The notes below the pieces were generated by a model that was not told the DNA's origin, did no database searches, and saw nothing but the letters and a program-made list of their open reading frames with translations. From assembly GCA_030649335.1 (NCBI GenBank), contig JAUSLL010000089.1, positions 1-64,000 of the forward strand: DNA of 64,000 bases. Reading direction: 5' to 3'. A program made the translations under genes and the position numbers. The stretch comes from Parvibaculum sp. (lineage in GTDB: Bacteria; Pseudomonadota; Alphaproteobacteria; Parvibaculales; Parvibaculaceae). Below are positions 57,669-64,000 of this stretch, piece after piece (the stretch's first letter is position 1; every line of letters starts with the position of its first letter).

Positions 57669-58370
57669 ATGATGAAAAGCTGCCGAAATGACATGTTTAC
57701 CCGCCTTTTTTCGGCCCGCAGCGGCATTTTACTGCTGACCCTCGGCAGTTTGACACTAACGGCCTGCTCCAGCGGTGGCGGCCACCGCCGCGGTGAAGAT
57801 GGCCGCCCCATTCCCACTGCCCGCGAACTCGATCCGGCAGGTACGCAATATTCCGACACCATGGACCAAGCCGCCGCCGGCGATTGCTCTGATGGAACTG
57901 TCGCCGTACTCACTTGCTATGCCTATCGCGGCCACGGCTATGAAGGCGCGCAAACGGCCCTCGGTCTTTGCCAAACCCAAAATAAAAACGCGACCGAAGG
58001 GGTGACCTGGCTCAGGCGCGCCGCCAACAGCGGCTGGCCGGATGCCCAAAAGGCGCTTGTCGGCCTCTATCTCAAAGGCGAAGGCGTGGCAGCTGACAAG
58101 ATCGAGGCAGGCAAATGGGCCCAACTTTACCGCAAAAACCCCTCGCTCCTCTCGCTGGGCGTCCAACCCGACAAAAAAATCGCTGAGCAGGTCCGGTCCG
58201 AGCTAACCCAATCGGAACGGATCGAGGCAAGCCTGCGGGCGGACCAGTGGAATGCTGAATTCTGGAAGCCGCAAACGGCCCTGGATTCGCGGACAGCCGC
58301 CATTTGTTACCTCGCCCCGCGCCGCACCCGTGGTCAGGGAACCGTCGTGAATACGACGGAAACCTACTGA
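57669..58370 (+). CDS. Lipoprotein with Sel1-like repeats
   Basis: A 233-aa predicted lipoprotein. The lipobox LTLTAC ends at Cys33. Residues about 95-160 carry one to two Sel1-type repeats (GVTWLRRAANSGWPDAQKALVGLYLKGEGVAADKIEAGKWAQL), helical pairs used for protein binding. The C-terminal part is uncharacterised. GAGGGA precedes the ATG. It stands alone, 134 bases before the histidine kinase in the same direction. Confidence 0.82.
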   Translation: MMKSCRNDMFTRLFSARSGILLLTLGSLTLTACSSGGGHRRGEDGRPIPTARELDPAGTQYSDTMDQAAAGDCSDGTVAVLTCYAYRGHGYEGAQTALGLCQTQNKNATEGVTWLRRAANSGWPDAQKALVGLYLKGEGVAADKIEAGKWAQLYRKNPSLLSLGVQPDKKIAEQVRSELTQSERIEASLRADQWNAEFWKPQTALDSRTAAICYLAPRRTRGQGTVVNTTETY

Positions 58371-58504
58371 CGCCACACTTCGGACACCCTGCCTAAGTTG
58401 CATTACTGACAGCTTTTTCAGGGAAAATTTACTCCCCTACCTGACAATAAGCGTCAGGGAATCCCGGCAGCACAAGAGCTGGATGCGACCGGGGGGAGGA
58501 GCCG

Positions 58505-60754
58505 ATGGCGATTACACAGGCCCATCGAGACCAGATCGAACTTGAAGCTCTCAAGTCCGTCATGCGGAGCTTTGTCACCGTTCCGCTGCTCTATCCGACC
58601 GTCTGCGGCCTAATTGCCCTCAATCTGCCCTCGACCTACAGCACCAATATCATTCTCCTATGGTGGTTGGCGCTTGCGGCGACGCAGATCGAATATGTGT
58701 TCTACCAGAACCGCTTTTTCAAACGGGCAACAGACAATGCTGACGTCTGGACCAAAAGCAGCGCCATCCGCCATGCTCTGATGAACACGGTCTGGATCGG
58801 CATGGTTCCCTTGTTCTGGGCCGAAGGCGAGGATGTGCAGAACCTCGGCCTCGTGCTCATACAGGTCATCCATTGCCTGATCGCGAGCCTGCTCGCCGCG
58901 CCGCGCCGCACGAACATGTTTGCCTGCACGCTGCCTGTCATCGCCTCTGCCATGATCGGCTCTTTTGCGGGTGGCACACCCATTTTCATGGTGCTCGCCG
59001 GCGCTCTGTTGCTGACCTACGCTTTCCTTGTTCGCATGGGCGCACAGTCGCGTCAGCTGTTTGAAAACCAGTGGGAGTTAAGTCTCCGCAATCAGGACCT
59101 CATCAGCGAACTTTCGCGCCGCGAAGAACGGTTCCGCGCGCTGGTCGACAACGCCTTTGACGGCATCGTCGTCACAGACGCCGACCAAATCATCACCTAT
59201 GCCTCTCCCTCTGTACGTTCCATCGGCATGACGCCGGAAAATATGGTCGGACGTACTGCCTTGTCATTTTTACCGGCAAGCGAGATCAAACAGATTTTGA
59301 CCACGCTCGATGAAAATGAAGGGCAGACGCCGCGAGGCAAGAATGTCGAGTTTCACACCAAAGGTCCGGACGGCAAAGCCCATTGGTTTGAAAGTTCCAT
59401 CACCGACCTCAGATCCAATCCGAGCATCGGCGGCTTCGTCCTCAACATGCGCGATATCACCGAGCGCAAGCGGAGCCAAATGGAACTCATCAACCAGTCG
59501 CGCGTGCTCGAAGCTCTCGCCACCGGCGCCCCCATCGACCATGTGATGGAACTCGTGGCGCAAGGCGCGGAACAGGGAAACCCTGATTCCAACGTGGTGA
59601 TCTATCTCGCCGACGATAAGCTCAATCTCACCGTTTGTGCCTCGCCCAGCTTTCCTGAGCATTTCAAACAAGCCATCTCTGATTTCTGGGACAATAACAA
59701 AACCAAAGCCTTCGGCGATGCTGTGTCACGCGAAGAGGGCTTGCTGGTGATGGAAGATCTTCTGGATTACACCGACCAGCCCGACGTCATCGCCTTTGCT
59801 ACAGCCTATGGCGTACGCGCTTTGTGGATGCAGCGTTTTAAGGCGGCCGACACCAGTGGCGGCACAGGCTCCATCGCCGTCTATCTCAAAGAGCCCCGCA
59901 AACCGAGTAAATGGGAAGCGTCATATCTGCAAGGCACAGCGCAACTTGCTTCTATCGCTGTCAACCGCCGCCGCGCTGAACATAATCTGCGCGAAGCGAC
60001 CCACAATGCCGAGCTTGCCAACCGTGCCAAGACCAAATTCCTGGCCAATATGAGCCACGAGCTGCGCACCCCCCTCAACGCCATCATCGGCTTTTCCGAC
60101 ATTATGAAGAGCGAACTCTTCGGCGCATTGGGTTCTGCCCGCTACACCGAATATGCCAAGGACATCAATGACAGCGGCGCGCATCTGCTGAACGTGATCG
60201 ACGACATTCTCGACATTTCCAAAATCGAGGCCGGTCGCTATCAGCTTGAAGAAAGCGACATGGACCTTGATGAGTGCATGCGCTGGTCCGTCGAGATGGT
60301 GCGCCCGCGCACGGCAGAAAAAAGCCTCACCATCACGCTCGATATTGCCCCGGACCTGCCCGCGATCAATGCCGACCGCCGCGCCATCCGTCAGATCATG
60401 CTGAACCTTCTGTCCAACGCGTCCAAATTCACCCCGGAATTCGGCACCATCACCCTTGCCGCGCATGTGAAGCGTAATGGTACGCTGCACATCAGCGTTG
60501 CAGATACAGGCATCGGTATTCCCGCCGACAAACTCAAAGTGGTGCTCGAACCCTTCGGGCAAGTGGACGATACGAACGCACGCCAGCATGGCGGTACAGG
60601 ACTCGGCCTCTCCATCACCAAAGCACTCGTCGAACTGCACGATGGAAAATTCTGGCTCGAAAGCAATCTCGGCCATGGCACCACGGCAATCATGACCCTG
60701 CCGCCCCAGCGCCTGAGCGATGTCAAATTCGCAAAAAAGGCCGCCGCGGACTGA
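58505..60754 (+). CDS. Membrane-bound PAS/GAF hybrid-input sensor histidine kinase
   Basis: A 749-aa sensor kinase. About five N-terminal transmembrane helices (25-175) form an unassigned membrane sensor, followed by a PAS domain (about 205-320) and a GAF-like domain (about 335-490). The HisKA domain has phospho-acceptor His518 in FLANMSHELRTPLNAIIGF, and the HATPase domain (about 620-735) has NLLSNASKF, DTGIGIP and GGTGLGLSI. There is no receiver domain and no response regulator in the window, so it is an orphan. The sequence is of the PleC/DivJ-like HK group. GGGGGGAGG precedes the ATG. Confidence 0.92.
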   Translation: MAITQAHRDQIELEALKSVMRSFVTVPLLYPTVCGLIALNLPSTYSTNIILLWWLALAATQIEYVFYQNRFFKRATDNADVWTKSSAIRHALMNTVWIGMVPLFWAEGEDVQNLGLVLIQVIHCLIASLLAAPRRTNMFACTLPVIASAMIGSFAGGTPIFMVLAGALLLTYAFLVRMGAQSRQLFENQWELSLRNQDLISELSRREERFRALVDNAFDGIVVTDADQIITYASPSVRSIGMTPENMVGRTALSFLPASEIKQILTTLDENEGQTPRGKNVEFHTKGPDGKAHWFESSITDLRSNPSIGGFVLNMRDITERKRSQMELINQSRVLEALATGAPIDHVMELVAQGAEQGNPDSNVVIYLADDKLNLTVCASPSFPEHFKQAISDFWDNNKTKAFGDAVSREEGLLVMEDLLDYTDQPDVIAFATAYGVRALWMQRFKAADTSGGTGSIAVYLKEPRKPSKWEASYLQGTAQLASIAVNRRRAEHNLREATHNAELANRAKTKFLANMSHELRTPLNAIIGFSDIMKSELFGALGSARYTEYAKDINDSGAHLLNVIDDILDISKIEAGRYQLEESDMDLDECMRWSVEMVRPRTAEKSLTITLDIAPDLPAINADRRAIRQIMLNLLSNASKFTPEFGTITLAAHVKRNGTLHISVADTGIGIPADKLKVVLEPFGQVDDTNARQHGGTGLGLSITKALVELHDGKFWLESNLGHGTTAIMTLPPQRLSDVKFAKKAAAD

Positions 60755-60777
60755 TCCGCAGACGGCCTCTCTTCTTT
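60739..60777 (+). terminator. Terminator of the histidine kinase gene
   Basis: GGCCG/CGGCC and GCGGA/TCCGC stems stack around a CTGA loop with a small internal loop, followed by a T-rich tract. The kinase stop codon lies in the hairpin. Confidence 0.7.
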
Positions 60778-60804
60778 TCACTTCAGGACAAAACCCTGCG
60801 GCGT

Positions 60805-62097
60805 TTATTCCGCCGCCTTGGCAGATTTGTTCGATCCCATATAGCCGAACAGGTGTCCGCCCACTTTGCGGATCTGTATCTCTTCCGCACCTTCCGTGAT
60901 GCGATAGCGGCGGTGATGGCGATAGATGTGCTCAAACGGCTTGTGCCGTGAATAACCGATGGCGCCATGCACCTGAATGGCAAGATCGGCCGCCTGACAA
61001 ACAAGGCGGTTTGCGCGGTAATTGCACATCGACACTTTGTCGGAGAGATACTTCGCCACATCAGGCTTCGACATCTGATCCATCTGCCATGCGGTCTTGT
61101 AAACAAGATTGCGCACCATCTCGCATTCAGTATGCGCCTCAACAAGCGGAAACTGGATCGCCTGATTGGACGCCAGCGGCTTGCCGAAAGGTTTGCGGTG
61201 ACGCGCGTAATCGACGCTTTCATCAATGCAATACTGAGCAGCGCCAACACCGGACGCGGCCTGACGGATGCGGTTTTCATGCACAAAATGCTGCGCGAGT
61301 TCAAGCCCGCGCTCGACGTCGCCCAGATGCTCGCCTTCGGGAATCCAGACATTGGTGAAGGAGACGCGCGGATGGTCGGTCGGCATGTTGAAGGTCCAGA
61401 GATATTCCTCGATCTTCACGCCCGGCGCATCGCAAGGGACAATGAAACAACCGATGCCGAGCGCATCACCGTCTTTGCCCGAGACACGCGCGAACACGAA
61501 ATCATGTGTCGCCACATGCATACCCGTGTTCCACATTTTCTGACCGTTGATGAGCCAGCCATCCACACCGTCGCGCTTTTCGCGCACCGCACGCGTTTCC
61601 ATCCATGTGGCATCCGAACCGTGATCGGGCTCGGTGAGGCCAAAGGCAATGCGCGTGGTGCCATTGAGGCCACCCTTAATAAACTTTTCCTGCTGCGCAG
61701 GCGTGCCGAAATCGCGGAACATCAACACGGTCGGAAAATTGCCGACAATGGATGACTCGTTCTGTAAATCATTGTGAAGGCCAAGACCCTTATGTGCGAG
61801 ATGCTCGCGGATCACAGCCATCGCCAGATTGCTACCGTCCTGACCGCCGTATTCCTTGGGCAGACCGAAGCGTAGATGACCGGCCTTGTCGGCAAGCTTA
61901 CGCATCTGGCCGAGCAACTCTTCCCAGTCGTGACGCGGCAAGCCCTGATTGTCCCAGTCAGTGCGCGCGTGTTCGCGACGGTGATCAAAAAAGCGCTCGT
62001 TATCGTCTTTGGCCTGAAGCGGCTTGATTTCTTTCTCGATGAAAGCATCCAGCACCGCAAGATAGTCGGTAATGTCCTTCGGCATATTGAAGTCCAT
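60805..62097 (-). CDS. Acyl-CoA dehydrogenase family protein
   Basis: FAD enzyme of 430 aa that oxidises an acyl-CoA at the alpha-beta position. It shows AFGLTEPDHGSDATWMET (flavin-binding strand), MWNTGMHVATHDFVFAR, ESVDYARHRKPFGKPLASNQAIQFPLVEA and AIQVHGAIGYSRHKPFEHIYRHHRRYRITEGAEEIQ. The sequence resembles the long ACAD10/11-like and FadE-type bacterial group; the chain-length preference is unknown. GGGAGGA precedes the ATG. It is transcribed alone, convergent with the kinase. Confidence 0.93.
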   Translation of the reverse strand: MDFNMPKDITDYLAVLDAFIEKEIKPLQAKDDNERFFDHRREHARTDWDNQGLPRHDWEELLGQMRKLADKAGHLRFGLPKEYGGQDGSNLAMAVIREHLAHKGLGLHNDLQNESSIVGNFPTVLMFRDFGTPAQQEKFIKGGLNGTTRIAFGLTEPDHGSDATWMETRAVREKRDGVDGWLINGQKMWNTGMHVATHDFVFARVSGKDGDALGIGCFIVPCDAPGVKIEEYLWTFNMPTDHPRVSFTNVWIPEGEHLGDVERGLELAQHFVHENRIRQAASGVGAAQYCIDESVDYARHRKPFGKPLASNQAIQFPLVEAHTECEMVRNLVYKTAWQMDQMSKPDVAKYLSDKVSMCNYRANRLVCQAADLAIQVHGAIGYSRHKPFEHIYRHHRRYRITEGAEEIQIRKVGGHLFGYMGSNKSAKAAE

Positions 62098-62648
62098 TTG
62101 GCAGTCCTCCCTTTTCAGTTTCTGAGTTTCAGTTTGGTGATTTTTATGGCCCGCGCCGCCATCTGTTAGATGCGTCGCAGGACCGGAATTGCTGTGTCAG
62201 ATATCTCCCGCGCGCGAGAGTGCCTCAGTTTGTGAGAGAGCGACAAGCGCTTCCACGACCTTCCCTTGGGGAAGTAGGGCGGATTTTTTTACGATACGGC
62301 GGATAAGGGGGCAGACCACCATAGAGAGTGTCGGCCCGTTGCCCCGACCCGTTAAGATTTTCGGAAAATTAACAATCTCTATGGGTAACGCGCTGAAAAA
62401 CCACAAGATTTAGCCGTGAACGAAGGGCGAAGACAGGCCCATCAGCGATTCGGTCCCGCTTCGTTCGGTTAATATTCCAGAGGCTTGCGGAGGTGTCGTT
62501 AAGAATTGGGAGAGTCTAGATGTTGAGGTGAAGACCCTCACTCTCCGCGCCGAGCGGCGCTCCCCCTCCCCCAACGGGAGAGGGCTGAGAGCAGGTCACT
62601 CACCACTTGCCTTGCACCGCAATTGCCTCGAATGTGCCCGACAAGCAG
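62098..62648. other. 551-bp gap upstream of helicase and acyl-CoA dehydrogenase
   Basis: Two short overlapping ORFs (62189-62413 plus, 62197-62406 minus) have no ribosome site or recognisable homology and are not called. A hairpin GTTA..ATTTTC-CG-GAAAAT-TAAC lies at 62351-62373, and a repeat fragment at 62530-62592. Confidence 0.6.
62530..62592. repeat. Second, diverged copy of the GAAGACCCTCAC palindromic repeat
   Basis: It begins with GAAGACCCTCAC, the same 12 bases as the element at 12721. It continues with GCGCC-GAGC-GGCGC and a CCCTCCCCC...GGGAGAGGG hairpin. It lies just upstream of the helicase gene. Confidence 0.6.
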
Positions 62649-64000
62649 ATGAACATTCACACCCTCAGAAACGAGCCCCGTCCCGCCCGCATCACAGCGG
62701 TGCTCGGGCCGACCAACACGGGCAAAACCCATCTCGCCATCGAGCGGATGATGGGGCACGCGTCGGGCATGATCGGCCTGCCGCTCAGGCTGCTGGCGCG
62801 CGAAATCTATGAACGTGTGGTCCGCATCAAAGGGGCCCGCGAGGTCGCGCTCATCACCGGCGAAGAAAAAATTCTGCCGCCCCATGCGCGTTATTTCGTC
62901 TGCACGGTTGAAGCGATGCCGCTCGACAGGCCGGTTGAATTTCTTTGCATCGACGAAATCCAGCTCGCCGCCGACCGCGAGCGCGGCCACACCTTCACCG
63001 AACGGCTTTTGCACGCGCGCGGCTTAAGCGAAACCATGGTGCTCGGGTCCGAAACCGTGCGCGGCCTCATCCAGAAACTGTTGCCGGACACGATATTCAT
63101 CAACCGCCCGCGCTTTTCAGAACTGACATGGACCGGCTCGAAGAAGCTGACGCGCCTGCCGCGCCGCTCTGCCATCGTCGCTTTCTCCGCCGATCAGGTC
63201 TACGCGATTGCCGAAATGATCCGCCGCCAGCGCGGTGGCGCTGCCGTCGTCATGGGCGCGCTTTCACCCCGCACCCGCAACGCACAGGTCGCGCTTTATC
63301 AGTCCGGCGACGTTGATTTTCTGGTCGCCACCGACGCCATCGGCATGGGACTCAACATGGATGTGGACCATGTGGCCTTTGCCTCGACCTCCAAATTCGA
63401 CGGCCAGCAGCACCGGCCTTTGAAAATTTCCGAGATCGCCCAGATCGCAGGCCGCGCCGGCCGGCACATGAACAACGGCACGTTCGGCATCACGGGCGAT
63501 GCCGCCTCGCTGAGCGACGATGTCATCCACCGCGTTGAAAACCACGAGTTTGATGCAGAACGGGTGTTGCAATGGCGCAACCCGAACCCGGAATTTTCGT
63601 CCATCGGAGCGCTTATCAAAAGCCTCGAAGTGCCGCCCAATGTGCCGGGCCTGGTGCGCGCGGGCACCGGCGATGATCTCGATGCGCTGATGCGTATGGC
63701 GCAAAACGATGATGTGACGCGCCTCACGCGTGGGGCCCAAGCTATAAAAAGACTATGGGATGTGGCTCAAGTGCCCGATTTCCGCAAGACAATGGCCGCA
63801 GAACACGCCGGATTGCTGACACAACTCTATTTGCACCTTGCACAGGGAGACGGCCGAATTCCGCATAACTGGCTGCAAGGCCAGCTCGCCAAGGTCGATC
63901 GCACCGATGGGGACATAGATACTTTATCAATGCGCATTGCTCATGTGCGCACCTGGACCTATGTTTCCAACCGCGCAGACTGGCTGCACGATCCTGCGCA
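62649..64000 (+). CDS. SUV3-like DExH/D helicase (5' part; runs off the window)
   Basis: Partial gene, 450 codons visible with no stop, so it is absent from the ORF track. Translation shows a SUV3-family RNA helicase: Walker A GPTNTGKTHLA near residue 19, DEIQ as the Walker B-like box, GALSPRTRNAQVALYQSGDVDFLVATDAIGMGLNMDVDHVAF, and QIAGRAGR as motif VI. SUV3 works with the mitochondrial RNA degradosome; bacterial homologues are common in Alphaproteobacteria but little studied. ATG 62649 is assumed; GTG 62634 is also in frame. No strong ribosome site is visible. Confidence 0.9.
   Translation, partial: MNIHTLRNEPRPARITAVLGPTNTGKTHLAIERMMGHASGMIGLPLRLLAREIYERVVRIKGAREVALITGEEKILPPHARYFVCTVEAMPLDRPVEFLCIDEIQLAADRERGHTFTERLLHARGLSETMVLGSETVRGLIQKLLPDTIFINRPRFSELTWTGSKKLTRLPRRSAIVAFSADQVYAIAEMIRRQRGGAAVVMGALSPRTRNAQVALYQSGDVDFLVATDAIGMGLNMDVDHVAFASTSKFDGQQHRPLKISEIAQIAGRAGRHMNNGTFGITGDAASLSDDVIHRVENHEFDAERVLQWRNPNPEFSSIGALIKSLEVPPNVPGLVRAGTGDDLDALMRMAQNDDVTRLTRGAQAIKRLWDVAQVPDFRKTMAAEHAGLLTQLYLHLAQGDGRIPHNWLQGQLAKVDRTDGDIDTLSMRIAHVRTWTYVSNRADWLHDPA

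Noticed and set aside
62189-62413. Short overlapping ORFs in the gap before the helicase
   Set aside because: Neither strand shows a ribosome site or recognisable motif, and they overlap each other.
1-64000. CRISPR arrays, tRNA genes, insertion sequences
   Set aside because: No regularly spaced direct repeats, no T-arm GGTTCGAATCC-type motif in a cloverleaf context, and no transposase ORF were seen.

Overview
The window is about 64 kb of chromosomal DNA from an alphaproteobacterium. This rests on gene content and order: the series clpB, DUF4167 gene, prmC-prfA-ispG, rodZ-like gene, ptsP, lysC and ubiG; cobS-cobT near rpmB, a DUF3108 gene and meaB; single-chain ScpA; and xerD / aroK-aroB / CNNM-CBS protein / bolA. 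The genus is not resolved; a Rhizobiales- or Parvibaculum-like lineage is a reasonable guess. I see no prophage, insertion sequence, CRISPR array, plasmid gene or tRNA.

Layout. Bases 1-401 are not protein-coding. On the minus strand they hold a strong sigma70-type promoter, a boxA antitermination site and the start of a 16S rRNA leader, so an rRNA operon lies just left of the window. Next come an M23 endopeptidase (868-2598), an alpha/beta hydrolase, an SDR, clpB and a MOSC protein. The long minus-strand housekeeping block 8178-17978 holds the DUF4167 protein, prmC, prfA, ispG, a RodZ-like protein, ptsP and lysC. ubiG and a TetR regulator lead into a cytochrome c lipoprotein plus a Tat-exported aldonolactone oxidoreductase. 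These are followed by nitrilase-family, grxC, comF, NDUFAF5-like methyltransferase, flp pilin, mutT, argJ and a PpiC isomerase gene, then secA.

31-39 kb is the most accessory part. It holds an MFS transporter, two coupled epoxide hydrolases, a PAS protein, accA, an ECF41-type sigma factor operon with its own recognisable promoter, and a thioesterase. 39-46 kb is the xerD / secreted protein / aroKB / CNNM-CBS / bolA block. 46-58 kb has a cobalamin theme: cobS and cobT (cobaltochelatase), meaB (mutase chaperone GTPase) and scpA (methylmalonyl-CoA mutase), interleaved with rpmB and proteins of unknown role. The right end carries a Sel1-type lipoprotein, a PAS/GAF histidine kinase, an acyl-CoA dehydrogenase and the 5' part of a SUV3-like helicase that runs off the window and is missing from the ORF track.

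Most notable are: ArgJ with a histone H1-like Lys/Ala/Pro N-terminal extension of about 115 residues; the ECF41 operon, whose promoter matches the published target motif; the cytochrome c / aldonolactone oxidoreductase pair; and a conserved-looking 47-aa membrane peptide overlapping a 689-aa exported protein between xerD and aroK. Most of the rest is ordinary core genome.
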